Source: Kiritimatiellia bacterium (GTDB taxonomy: Bacteria > Verrucomicrobiota > Kiritimatiellia > RFP12 > UBA1067). From it: a DNA stretch of 21,751 nt. Below are positions 1 to 7,213 of this stretch, in pieces; positions within the stretch are counted from its first letter, which is position 1, and each line of letters opens with the position of its first letter. A program made the translations under genes and the position numbers. The notes under the pieces were generated by a model. That model was not told the DNA's origin and did not search any database. It was given only the letters and a program-made list of their open reading frames with translations. Where the stretch lies: NCBI GenBank assembly GCA_017547265.1, contig JAFYQC010000290.1, positions 1-21,751 of the forward strand, written 5' to 3'.

Positions 1-22
1 ACTATTACATTACCCCCAGATG

Positions 23-343
23 TCATTCTATTGATTTTGAGCATGCTTCTCCCTTCTTATAGAACTTGGCCTTACCTTTTAAACCGATTTTTTTGACAGC
101 ACTTCTATTGCAATCAAGCACCTAAGACTGTGGGGTATTAAGCAGAGTGGTGTGCCACTTGTTATTATCGGGCACACCCGCACCCTCATCAAAACTTGAG
201 TGCTGTTTTTCCGCATTCAATTCTCCATGTGCGACATATGATATGCCACTGTTGTCTTATCGTTTACAAAGTGACATGGTCTCAGTCTCATTGGCACACA
301 ATTCAGATGCATCACTATCAACATGAAGAATAAATCTCCCCAT
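23..343 (-). pseudogene. possible decayed minus-strand gene (two in-frame stops)
   Basis: Reading the minus strand from ATG at 343 gives 28 codons, a TAA, 44 codons (including the string HGELNAEKQHSS), a TAG, and 32 codons to a TGA at 23-25. There is no frameshift between the pieces. I recognise no family. It lies downstream of the 428-745 gene in the same direction and has similar AT-rich composition. The ATG has GGAG only after it, not before it, so the start is doubtful. It may simply be non-coding DNA. Confidence 0.2.
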
Positions 344-361
344 TGCAAAACGATTTTAGTA

Positions 362-417
362 TGCCCATAGCAACAATTCAATTGGCGACTGCGTCATTTG
401 AATCGTTGCTATAGGCA
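362..417 (-). terminator. 20-bp hairpin downstream of the minus-strand operon
   Basis: The arms are 362-381 and 398-417, with a 16-nt loop that itself contains a GAC/GTC mini-stem. Eighteen of 20 positions are Watson-Crick pairs. The other two are C-A and A-C on the plus strand but become G-U wobbles on the minus strand, so the structure is fully paired only in a minus-strand transcript. It starts about 10 nt after the stop of the 428-745 gene. No U-run follows directly, so it may be a 3'-end stabiliser or a factor-assisted terminator rather than a classical intrinsic one. Confidence 0.5.
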
Positions 418-427
418 ACGGCTATGA

Positions 428-745
428 TTACGCTTCTGAATCGGCATAAAAGTGAGAAACACATGTGCCACACACTTCTTTTCCGCCATTTTGCAACTGA
501 GCCAAGTAGGAGCGAATATTTGACGCACTCATTGATCTATAAATGGGTTGCCCAGCGTTGGCTTTGATTTCTTGTTTGCAGACAGTCTCTCTTTTATTAT
601 TTAGAACAAAAGCTGGACAACCGTTCACAGGCCTTGTGTTGCCGTCTGCAACATGAATATTCTTTGCATCGTTTGCGTCAATGCACTTGCTTTCATATAT
701 CCCCCATGTATCGCAACCTGGATGGATAAATTCGCCCTTTGCCAT
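428..745 (-). CDS. hypothetical Cys-containing small protein
   Basis: A 105-residue protein of no family I recognise. The ATG at 745 is chosen over the longer frame (to 787) because AAAGGAG sits 5 nt upstream of it, at 751-757. The protein starts MAKGEFIHPG, has no signal peptide or membrane segment, and contains six cysteines, including a C-x2-C near the C-terminus (VCGTC). It could bind a metal, but the spacing fits no zinc-ribbon pattern I know. It is the last gene of a minus-strand run, 72 nt after the 818-1267 gene, and is followed by a strong hairpin. Its composition is more AT-rich than the GC-rich genes around it, so acquisition by transfer is possible. Confidence 0.7.
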   Translation of the reverse strand: MAKGEFIHPGCDTWGIYESKCIDANDAKNIHVADGNTRPVNGCPAFVLNNKRETVCKQEIKANAGQPIYRSMSASNIRSYLAQLQNGGKEVCGTCVSHFYADSEA

Positions 746-817
746 ATGTTCTCCTTTGTTTAGGTTTTGTTGTTCATGTTCAATCACCCGATTGATACAA
801 AAATTTCGCAGGGGGAT

Positions 818-1267
818 TTACCAGAGATCGTTGTCATGGAGCATTTCGAGGACGATGTCGCAGGTCATGCGGCGGCCGGGGATGAGAGACTTCTGCTGCT
901 CGACAAGTCGTTCCGCGTCGTTCTGCGCCGGCAGGAAGTGATCGAGATAGTACACCCATCCGGCGCGCGTGGACTGGTAGAGGTTCGTAAAGGCCGGGAG
1001 GGTGACGCCGTCGGAGACACGCATCATCCGCTGAATCGAGTTGGACATCGCATTGAAGTCAGAAAAGCAGAGGTCGTATTCCAGCATCGCATACGCACCC
1101 GGGAGGTCGTTCGTGTTCACCGCAAGCCGCTGCTGCGCCCACTCGTATACGTTCGAATAGTTTCCCTGCACCCAGTCGTTTGTCACCGCCGCGTAGTTGT
1201 CCGCAGACGGGGCCGCATCCAGCGCCAGCGCCGCAGCGATTGCAATTGATGCCATCAGTGTCTTCAT
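818..1267 (-). CDS. secreted hypothetical protein (149 aa)
   Basis: The start at 1267 is supported by AGGAGG at 1275-1280, 7 nt upstream. The longer frame to 1285 would place the Shine-Dalgarno sequence inside the gene. Residues 1-20 (MKTLMASIAIAAALALDAAP) form a typical Sec signal peptide. The mature part is rich in aromatic residues and Asn and looks mostly helical, possibly tetratricopeptide-like (ANVYEWAQQRL-type helices), but no repeat is clear enough to name. It lies 24 nt after the 684-residue surface protein gene and is probably co-transcribed with it. The product is likely periplasmic or surface-associated. Function unknown. Confidence 0.75.
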   Translation of the reverse strand: MKTLMASIAIAAALALDAAPSADNYAAVTNDWVQGNYSNVYEWAQQRLAVNTNDLPGAYAMLEYDLCFSDFNAMSNSIQRMMRVSDGVTLPAFTNLYQSTRAGWVYYLDHFLPAQNDAERLVEQQKSLIPGRRMTCDIVLEMLHDNDLW

Positions 1268-1291
1268 TGTTCGTCCTCCTGTCATGCCGTT

Positions 1292-3346
1292 CTACTCGCC
1301 TGACCTCGCCTTCGACTCTTCGATGAAAATCGGGGAGCAGAAGTTTTCATCAAAGTTGGATATGAGGTCACTGTCCATATGGTTGTCGGTCGGATGTGGA
1401 TTCGGCCAAAGCGTAGTCACCTTCCCATCGCTTGACAAGAACATGTTCGTCGCCATTTGAGGGACGACCGCGCTGAACAAACCGTTGGTTGCCAGCAAGG
1501 CGCCAGCCTCCCAGCTCATGGCGGCAGATTCGTCATCTTCCGTGCCTGCCGTGCGCGAAATCTCCACGAACATTTCGTTGACGTTCAGCGCGGCCGTGAC
1601 ATAGCTGACGAGAAAGTTGCTGAGTTTGGCTATTCTCACGGGTGCGCCATACAATGTTGCGACCGCGCCAAAATGAAAACTGTCGTCGCTAATTGAGTTA
1701 TACGCCCTCACGGTTGGATAATCGGCGCAGTCGACGCGCCCATGGTAGTCTCCGTTCTTGTAGAAGGTCACCGCACCCCAAAGCGGCGTCAGGATATATC
1801 GTGGCCAATATGAGCGATAGTATGCAACTGCATTGGACGCGGCAATAAAGTCGCTTTCGAAAACGGCATCGATTGTCGCACCCGCAAGCGGAAGCAGGAT
1901 GTTGCCCTCGGTCTCAGGCGAACCGTCGCACGACGCGGCAATCCTGATCACTCCGCCGCATGTCGGGTTGCGGAACTCGGCCGTGAGACCTCCCGTGGAA
2001 ACGAGTGTCCCGCTGTCGGTCGTATTCTCGATGATGCGCCAGGATGCATTGACATCTGGCGACACGGCGGGATCCAGGACCAGCTGCATGCCGACCGTGA
2101 CGTCGCCGACTATCAAGCTGCCGAGAACCCTCGCCCAGTCGAAGGGAATAAGAAGATGTTTGCCGGGATTGAGCGCGTTCTTGGGGTTGAATGGATACTG
2201 TGTCGCACCCATGAACGGAGGGTCGTCGACCCCCATCTCCTCCGCATTGCTGGACATCAGCAGCTTGTCCACTGTTGCGACAGTCATCGCATGCGTCACC
2301 GTGTAGGTCTTTCCGCAAACAACCACGCTCGCCGAGAATTCGATGTCGCCGACATAACTGCTTTTCGCAATTCCTCGCACAGACAGCGTATGGCCGTCTA
2401 TAGTCGTTATGTCCAAGAGCCCCGCCCCTTTCACGCATTCAATCGTGGGAGTGGCGTCGACATTGTACGGAGCGCTAAATACGGCACTTACCATATTGGA
2501 ATTGCCGTTTAGCATGAGGACTGACGGGGCGGTTATTGACAGCCATGCTTGAGGTCGTATGGGCACGCAATACTCCCAGACATTTGTGGCGAGGGTGCCG
2601 TATGTGCCGTCGGGATACAGCGTAATTGCCGCGTTTATCGGGGTGTTCGTGTCCGGCAGCTGGTAGAAATGCCACCACCAAAGAGACTGTGCGCCGTTTT
2701 CGCCTTCGCTTCGTGCGAGCACGCTTTCTCCTGGCAGCGCCACAACCTCGCCGAGCCCTGTGCTAATCTCGCCGTTCTCGTCGCGGGGCTTTGGACGTAT
2801 GGAGCCCCAAGGCGAGACCCATACCGATTCACTCTCCGTTCCTTCGGGTCCGAATGGGAACGGGAATCCGGGGAAATCTATCTTGTTGTTTCCGAAAGGA
2901 GTCGCCGCCCCATGCATGTTCCAGGTTCCGACTACGACAGCATTTGAAGGCAGTTCGACATCTGCGGCATAGATGCGCGAGACAACGCGGTAGCCGTTCA
3001 GTACATCGTTCGTTGTCAGTGTGTAGTTGCCGCCATCTTGCAAAGTGTAGTTCACACCGCTGCCGCCGTATGGCTCCAGGATTGGAAACTGCCCGCCGCC
3101 CAAAGGAATCCCCACATTCGACATCATGTTTGTGTTCCCCGCGTTGCCGGTGTTGTTTGTGCTCGCCTTCTGCGCTTCGACAGTGACGATGGCAACCATC
3201 ACGACAAGCAATGCCTGGATCGACCGCGGCAGATTGCGCAATCTCCTCATGCCAGAGGCAATTGGCCTTCTCGTCGCCATCCACAGGATATATCCGTAAA
3301 GGAAAATCCCTGCTGCCAGCGCAATCACAATCCAGTTGCTATTCAT
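1292..3346 (-). CDS. large membrane-anchored Ig-like surface protein
   Basis: A 684-residue protein. Two hydrophobic segments (about residues 5-23 and 44-58) are separated by a very basic stretch (MRRLRNLPRS), which resembles a signal-anchor of its own, so ATG at 3250 is an alternative start. Neither start has a good ribosome-binding site. After residue 60 the protein is exported-type: Asn/Thr/Gly-rich, beta-strand-like, with a probable bacterial Ig-like domain around residues 275-360 (alternating hydrophobic strands of the BIG type). The last 250 residues have no recognised domain. No sortase, PEP-CTERM or beta-barrel signal is visible. It is the middle gene of a minus-strand operon, 39 nt after the EF-hand protein gene. 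I infer a cell-surface role. Confidence 0.75.
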   Translation of the reverse strand: MNSNWIVIALAAGIFLYGYILWMATRRPIASGMRRLRNLPRSIQALLVVMVAIVTVEAQKASTNNTGNAGNTNMMSNVGIPLGGGQFPILEPYGGSGVNYTLQDGGNYTLTTNDVLNGYRVVSRIYAADVELPSNAVVVGTWNMHGAATPFGNNKIDFPGFPFPFGPEGTESESVWVSPWGSIRPKPRDENGEISTGLGEVVALPGESVLARSEGENGAQSLWWWHFYQLPDTNTPINAAITLYPDGTYGTLATNVWEYCVPIRPQAWLSITAPSVLMLNGNSNMVSAVFSAPYNVDATPTIECVKGAGLLDITTIDGHTLSVRGIAKSSYVGDIEFSASVVVCGKTYTVTHAMTVATVDKLLMSSNAEEMGVDDPPFMGATQYPFNPKNALNPGKHLLIPFDWARVLGSLIVGDVTVGMQLVLDPAVSPDVNASWRIIENTTDSGTLVSTGGLTAEFRNPTCGGVIRIAASCDGSPETEGNILLPLAGATIDAVFESDFIAASNAVAYYRSYWPRYILTPLWGAVTFYKNGDYHGRVDCADYPTVRAYNSISDDSFHFGAVATLYGAPVRIAKLSNFLVSYVTAALNVNEMFVEISRTAGTEDDESAAMSWEAGALLATNGLFSAVVPQMATNMFLSSDGKVTTLWPNPHPTDNHMDSDLISNFDENFCSPIFIEESKARSGE

Positions 3347-3385
3347 AGTTCAACATCTATTCTTTGAATCCCTCGGGCTCAGCCT

Positions 3386-3817
3386 TTACCGAAGGCGAAT
3401 CACAAGTTTCTTGGTCTCGACCGTCACATCAACGCTTTCGCCGACGACGCCAAGGCCTCGTTTTATCACCTTGACCAGATTCCACTCCCCGTTCCACTCG
3501 CAGGACTTGACCATATGTGGATTCGCGGCGTTTTCAAGGACGGAGCCAGTTGACAAATCAGCATAGTAATGCATGCCGTCATCGCATCCGAAGATAAATG
3601 CGGCTTCGCCAAACGACAAATCGCCGTCATTGTCAGCATCGCTTCCAACCGCGACAACTACTTCGTTAGAAGCCGGTTGCGACATATCGAGAGAGAAGCT
3701 TACCATGTCGAGGCGCTCCATATTGACGGCAATGGCTATGTTCGTGGATGTCTCCGGATACGGCAGATCCACGTTGGGGAGCGCGGGAATGATCAGTGCC
3801 AGCAGAAGTATATTCAT
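3386..3817 (-). CDS. exported protein with an EF-hand-like loop
   Basis: A 143-residue protein when started at ATG 3817. The frame stays open upstream to a TTG at 3943, but the promoter at 3858-3886 lies inside that extension, so the shorter start is preferred even though no strong Shine-Dalgarno sequence is visible. Residues 1-14 are hydrophobic (MNILLLALIIPALP), a short signal or anchor. Residues 60-71 form a complete 12-position EF-hand calcium loop: Asp at positions 1, 3 and 5, Gly at 6, Leu at 8, Glu at 12. The rest is beta-rich. Such single DxDxDG loops occur in extracellular proteins of Verrucomicrobia-like bacteria (from memory). It is the first gene of the surface-protein operon and is divergent from the two-component system. 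Confidence 0.7.
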   Translation of the reverse strand: MNILLLALIIPALPNVDLPYPETSTNIAIAVNMERLDMVSFSLDMSQPASNEVVVAVGSDADNDGDLSFGEAAFIFGCDDGMHYYADLSTGSVLENAANPHMVKSCEWNGEWNLVKVIKRGLGVVGESVDVTVETKKLVIRLR

Positions 3818-3857
3818 GACTTGCGCATCTATTACGGGCTCTAATAAGTACGAGCCA

Positions 3858-3886
3858 ATTATAAGGTCATTTATTGCCAAGGGCAA
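3858..3886 (-). promoter_or_regulatory. promoter of the surface-protein operon
   Basis: On the minus strand TTGCCC (3881-3886) and TATAAT (3858-3863) are separated by exactly 17 nt. Transcription would start near 3851, giving a leader of about 34 nt to the ATG at 3817. A 7-bp hairpin with a 3-nt loop (TATTGCC/GGCAATA, 3872-3888) covers the -35 element and could be an operator. A second inverted repeat (GGCTC/GAGCC, 3837-3856) lies at the start of the transcript. Confidence 0.6.
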
Positions 3887-4023
3887 TATAAAAAATAGCA
3901 AACCGTTCACGGAATTTAATATGCTCGTTATGCAGTCAAGCAATCTTCATGGTTTTTGCTATATTGCGGCAGATGTTCACGAAAATTGTTATAGCTATTT
4001 TAAATGGTGCTGTGGACAGTCTG

Positions 4024-4049
4024 TTGCCAAAGCAGGAATTTGGTATAAT
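4024..4049 (+). promoter_or_regulatory. extended -10 promoter of the response-regulator gene
   Basis: TATAAT at 4044-4049 is preceded by TGG, an extended -10. TTGCCA at 4024-4029 could serve as -35, but the 14-nt spacer is short, so the extended -10 probably carries the promoter. The predicted start near 4056 leaves only about 6 nt before the ATG at 4062. Confidence 0.45.
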
Positions 4050-4061
4050 ATGGGCAAGATC

Positions 4062-4757
4062 ATGAAACGAAAAATCCTAGTTGTGGAGGACGTCGAAGCT
4101 GATGCTCTTGCGGCAAAAGACGATCTTGAGAAAGGTAATTTTGAGGTCGACATAGCTCGTTCCGCCAATGAAGGACTTGGCAAGCTCCTGCTGAACAAAT
4201 ACGCGCTCGCGATTGTGGACTTGCGATTGAGTGCGAACGGCAGCTTTGCAGACGGAGTGGATCTCATCAAGAAGGCCAAGGCGTCGAATGTCGCAACGCC
4301 ATTTGCCATCTTCAGCAACATGACGAATACCAAGTCCATTGTCAAATGCTACGAAGAGCTGGGTATAAAGACTTTCATAAAGAAGCTATACGACCGCGGG
4401 GAATTGCTTGTGCGCGTCAAGTCGATACTTGACGATGACGATGCGCAAAATGAGAGCACCGCGGTGGTGAACATTGGCCCGGTGACATATGACAAGGTCA
4501 ACATGGTCGTCACCAAGAACGGAAAGAAGATAGACATTGGAAAGCGCCATTTGCTGATATTCAATCTGCTTGTTCACCACTTACATGGATTCGTTACGAC
4601 TGACATGATAAACGAGGTAGCCTTCGGTGGCTCGGCTACGAATCAGACAATCTCCCAGCGGATATCCGAGCTGAGGGATTGTCTCAAGGACGAAACAACA
4701 GGAGAGCCCTTCCCCATCCACTTCAAATCGGGCAAAGGATATGAAATACAGTATTGA
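4062..4757 (+). CDS. OmpR/PhoB-family response regulator
   Basis: A DNA-binding two-component response regulator of 231 residues. The receiver domain (about 3-120) has the acidic pair E9-D10, phosphoacceptor D53 (in IVDLRL), S85 and the conserved K107. A winged-helix output domain follows (about 136-231), ending in GKGYEIQY like the OmpR-family wing. The frame is open far upstream, but the conserved receiver begins at MKRKILVVED. ATG at 4050 (MGKI) would overlap the -10 region. The overlap of 17 nt with the kinase gene means the two are translated together. It is divergent from the surface-protein operon, which is an obvious candidate target (inference). Confidence 0.92.
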   Translation: MKRKILVVEDVEADALAAKDDLEKGNFEVDIARSANEGLGKLLLNKYALAIVDLRLSANGSFADGVDLIKKAKASNVATPFAIFSNMTNTKSIVKCYEELGIKTFIKKLYDRGELLVRVKSILDDDDAQNESTAVVNIGPVTYDKVNMVVTKNGKKIDIGKRHLLIFNLLVHHLHGFVTTDMINEVAFGGSATNQTISQRISELRDCLKDETTGEPFPIHFKSGKGYEIQY

Positions 4758-5697
4758 GAGAGAAGCCGTGGCCGATGGAGACAGCCGCCTTTGGGCGATA
4801 AAGCGCAGGGCGGTATACGGCTGCCTGCTGTATTGGACGGCTATCTTCTTGTTGATTGTGACGATCGTCTACAGCAGCGTTGCGCGCAATCTGATAAGGA
4901 AGTCCGTCGTTGTAGATGTCGACAACTTGCTGTACGCATTTGTCGTCATTGGCGTTGCATTGTCCATAGTCTACTATTTGTCAATGCGCAAGACGCTAAA
5001 CAAGGCTTTCGCCGAAATCGCCAAACTGGAGGATGAGAAGGACGAAAACGTGGCCATAGTGATGCATGACTTGAAGTCGCCCGTCACCACTGTGCGGTCG
5101 CTTGCAAGACTCGGCAAGTCGTCCAAGGAAAACGCAGGGCACTACTTTGACCAGATATATGACTTGTCCGGGAAGCTTTACGACTGCATAGAGACCAATA
5201 TCGACATTTCGGACAACTACACAGGAAAGGCACCAAAGGCTACAGAACCAGCAAATGTCTCCCTAATTGTGGCGGAATGTGCCGCCGAGATGCGCCCGAA
5301 TGCAGAGGCAAAAGGCATTAAGTTCGAGTTAGACATCGAAGACGGCGTCAAGGTCGTGGCGCTTTCGTCCAAGATAGAGTCGTTGGTGAACAATCTCATT
5401 GGCAATTCTGTCAAGTATACTGAAGCCGGGTGTGTAAACGTCTCGTTGAAGCAGATTGGCCCGACAGTCAGGCTGCAAATATCCGACACCGGACCAGGGA
5501 TGTCTAATGACGTGAAGGCCCATATGTATGACAGGTCGTATAGGGCTGGCAACGGAAGCTCAAAAGGGAACGGACTTGGACTCAAGCAGGTGAAGTCCAT
5601 CGTCACGTTGTGCCATGGCGTCATCACTTGCAAGTCTGAACTCGGCAAGGGAACGAAGTTCACGGTTATGCTGCCGGCGGCAGGGGTCAGGGGTTAG
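4741..5697 (+). CDS. membrane sensor histidine kinase
   Basis: A 318-residue kinase, partner of the overlapping response regulator. Two membrane segments (about 26-47 and 63-81) are separated by only about 15 residues, so there is almost no periplasmic sensor domain and the signal is probably sensed in the membrane. The phosphorylated histidine is H109 in the H-box (MHDLKSPVTT). The ATPase domain shows the N-box (N217, N218, N222), the G1 box DTGPG (249-253) and the G2 box GNGLGL (276-281). AAAGG lies just before the ATG, inside the regulator gene. The last eight codons (LPAAGVRG) and the stop are a copy of a dispersed repeat found again at 5800-5826, so the natural C-terminus has been replaced or extended. 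Confidence 0.93.
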   Translation: MKYSIEREAVADGDSRLWAIKRRAVYGCLLYWTAIFLLIVTIVYSSVARNLIRKSVVVDVDNLLYAFVVIGVALSIVYYLSMRKTLNKAFAEIAKLEDEKDENVAIVMHDLKSPVTTVRSLARLGKSSKENAGHYFDQIYDLSGKLYDCIETNIDISDNYTGKAPKATEPANVSLIVAECAAEMRPNAEAKGIKFELDIEDGVKVVALSSKIESLVNNLIGNSVKYTEAGCVNVSLKQIGPTVRLQISDTGPGMSNDVKAHMYDRSYRAGNGSSKGNGLGLKQVKSIVTLCHGVITCKSELGKGTKFTVMLPAAGVRG

Positions 5698-5830
5698 GAG
5701 TTGGAGTTTAGAGTTGGAGTTGGAGAGTGGTGGGAAGAGTTTTTATAAAGTTTTCAACGCAGAGGCGCAGAGGCGCAGAGTGCGCAGAGATTTTTAGGGC
5801 TGCCTGCGGCAGGGGTCAGGGGTCAGTAGT
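5671..5830 (+). repeat. mosaic repeat block 1
   Basis: The block opens with CTGCC-ggc-GGCAG followed by GGGGTCAGGGGTTAG (5671-5697, inside the kinase gene). It continues with the GGAGTT-type word (5698-5730), an AT-rich spacer, and the 9-mer array ACGCAGAGG-type (5757-5790). It closes with a second copy of the opening unit at 5800-5826 (25 of 27 bases identical). It fills the gap between the convergent kinase and DUF2235 genes. No coding potential is seen. Confidence 0.85.
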
Positions 5831-5837
5831 CGGGAAA

Positions 5838-6797
5838 CTAGACGATTGAGGCGAGGCCTTTGAGCCAGCCGGAGAGCGTGGAGGGGACTTCCGCGATGGA
5901 CGGGAAATAGCCGACTTGCGTGTTCACGCGGTCGCGGACTGATGGATCGATAACTTCGCCATCAAGATAGACGCGCGGCTTGATGGGATCAAGCGGCGTC
6001 TCTTCGTTGTGGATCTTCGCTATCGAGGCGAAGTCACACTTGTGCGGGCGAGACTCTGCCGGATTGACAAACTTGAGCCCATGGCGCTCGGCATTGCGCT
6101 TCATCCATTCGAGCGCAATATCGGACAAATCACATTCGCTCTCTGGATATCCACCACCTACATCCATGTGGACGCCTGAGAACCAGGACTGAACAACCTT
6201 GGGCGCCGGCGAGTACTGCATCACGCCAAAGAGCGTGCGGCGCTCGTCAGTCGCCATCGCATGGTAGATCAACTCCACATTTGGCGCGCGTTCGCCGTCG
6301 TGATAGCCCTTAAAGAAATCGTGCGGCGACGAAACAGCGTCCCAGAGGCCGAGCATCTCTATCTTTGGCGAAGGAAGAACGCCTTCGCTTTTCAGGCGTT
6401 CGACGGCCTTTGTGTCTTTATTGGCGTATGCCTCAGCAATCGGAATCGCATTCGCGAATTTGCTCGGGATGCCAACCTCGGAGAGCAGCCAGCTGAGCGT
6501 GTGCGAGATATATGCGCCGCGGCTGAACCCGAAGACATAGACGGAGATTTCCTCTCCTTCGGGGGCGTTGAGCACTTTCTTGGTGAGCCAGCGGTAGGCA
6601 AGGCCAAGCGGACGCGGGAAGTCCGCGGCAAACATGCCGCCGAGAAGCTCGTCACCCGTGACGGTGCCGATTCCCTCGATGTACGTCGCTTGGGTGTCGG
6701 ATTCGGGCGAGCAGTCGAGGTCCTGCTTAAGCTTCCAGACGTTCGTCCGAGTGGAGGCATAGTTCCATGTTCCATCGATGCAGACGACGAGCTTCAT
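5838..6797 (-). CDS. DUF2235 alpha/beta-hydrolase (Tle1-like lipase fold)
   Basis: A 319-residue protein of the DUF2235 family, the catalytic domain also seen in Tle1-type type VI secretion phospholipases. The start at 6797 follows GGAGGAG on the minus strand. The N-terminus MKLVVCIDGTWN is the usual DUF2235 opening. The nucleophile is S92 in GFSRGAY, a conserved Asp is D153 in LGLWDAVSS, and the catalytic His is H210 in GVHMDVGGGY. No signal peptide is visible. It overlaps the upstream lipoprotein gene by 4 nt (ATGA), so the two products are made together. Whether it is a lipase, an effector or a housekeeping hydrolase cannot be told from sequence. No VgrG, PAAR or other secretion genes are nearby. 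Confidence 0.85.
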   Translation of the reverse strand: MKLVVCIDGTWNYASTRTNVWKLKQDLDCSPESDTQATYIEGIGTVTGDELLGGMFAADFPRPLGLAYRWLTKKVLNAPEGEEISVYVFGFSRGAYISHTLSWLLSEVGIPSKFANAIPIAEAYANKDTKAVERLKSEGVLPSPKIEMLGLWDAVSSPHDFFKGYHDGERAPNVELIYHAMATDERRTLFGVMQYSPAPKVVQSWFSGVHMDVGGGYPESECDLSDIALEWMKRNAERHGLKFVNPAESRPHKCDFASIAKIHNEETPLDPIKPRVYLDGEVIDPSVRDRVNTQVGYFPSIAEVPSTLSGWLKGLASIV

Positions 6798-7111
6798 TGC
6801 GCCTCCTCCAGCCAAAGAGTTAGTTCGACTGGCTTGGCGATGCCGAGCGAGCCCCAAGTTGCAAGGACTTCCCACCACTTTTGGGAGACAACTACGCGCT
6901 GCACCGCCCTTTCGTCGACACGACCGTTCGCACCCTGCAGGCGGGCGTCGAGCATCGTCTGGGCGCTGTCGCCCCAATCCCAGCCGTAGGCGCTCGTGAC
7001 GTCGCAGAACTGCATCTTCGAGTTTTCGTCGCAGTCTGCGGCGCTGGAGAGGTCGAGGTGGACGCAGCCGGTGAAGAGCAGGGCCGTTAGAGGGAGGAGT
7101 TTGTTGATCAT
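6794..7111 (-). CDS. small lipoprotein coupled to the DUF2235 hydrolase
   Basis: A 105-residue lipoprotein with N-terminal MINKLLPLTALLFTGC, where L-F-T-G-C is a lipobox with C16 as the lipidated residue. The mature part has two more cysteines and several Trp and no recognised domain. Its TGA overlaps the ATG of the DUF2235 gene. No Shine-Dalgarno sequence precedes the ATG, because mosaic repeat block 2 ends 3 nt upstream. Lipoproteins encoded beside Tle-type lipases are sometimes their immunity proteins, which makes that one possible role here. This is inference from gene order only. It may instead be an accessory or anchor protein. Confidence 0.7.
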   Translation of the reverse strand: MINKLLPLTALLFTGCVHLDLSSAADCDENSKMQFCDVTSAYGWDWGDSAQTMLDARLQGANGRVDERAVQRVVVSQKWWEVLATWGSLGIAKPVELTLWLEEAQ

Positions 7112-7113
7112 TG

Positions 7114-7207
7114 GGGTGAGTTGGAGTTCAGAGTTGGAGTTGGAGAGTGGAATTGTAGATTTTTTGTTTCGAAGTTTTTAACGCAGAGTACGCAGGGGTT
7201 AGGGGTT
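7114..7207 (+). repeat. mosaic repeat block 2
   Basis: GGAGTT-type word (7120-7149), AT-rich spacer, ACGCAGAG-type array and GGGGTTAGGGGTT tail. Positions 7120-7185 match 8682-8747 in block 3 at 65 of 66 bases, in the same orientation, so the ATPase gene lies between direct repeats. The block fills the gap between the ATPase stop and the lipoprotein start. Confidence 0.85.
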
Positions 7208-7213
7208 GTTTAT

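Larger units (their letters stand above)
1..427. other. AT-rich region without an intact gene
   Basis: This stretch is visibly more AT-rich than most of the window and has no convincing intact gene. On the minus strand one frame from an ATG at 343 to a TGA at 23-25 spans 107 codons but is broken by TAA at 257-259 and TAG at 122-124. The three pieces read as hydrophilic, protein-like sequence, so this may be a decayed gene. The number of stops is not far enough from chance to be sure. The right end holds the hairpin at 362-417. Confidence 0.5.

Noticed and set aside
3818..3943. N-terminal extension of the EF-hand protein from TTG 3943
   Set aside because: A good promoter (TTGCCC-17-TATAAT) lies within the extension and the hydrophobic N-terminus begins at ATG 3817.
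3573..4061. Long N-terminal extension of the response regulator
   Set aside because: It is antisense to the surface-protein gene and crosses the promoter. The conserved receiver domain begins at ATG 4062.
5838..7111. A type VI secretion effector locus
   Set aside because: Only the DUF2235 domain and a lipoprotein are present. There is no VgrG, PAAR, Hcp or adaptor gene in the window, so only the pairing is reported.
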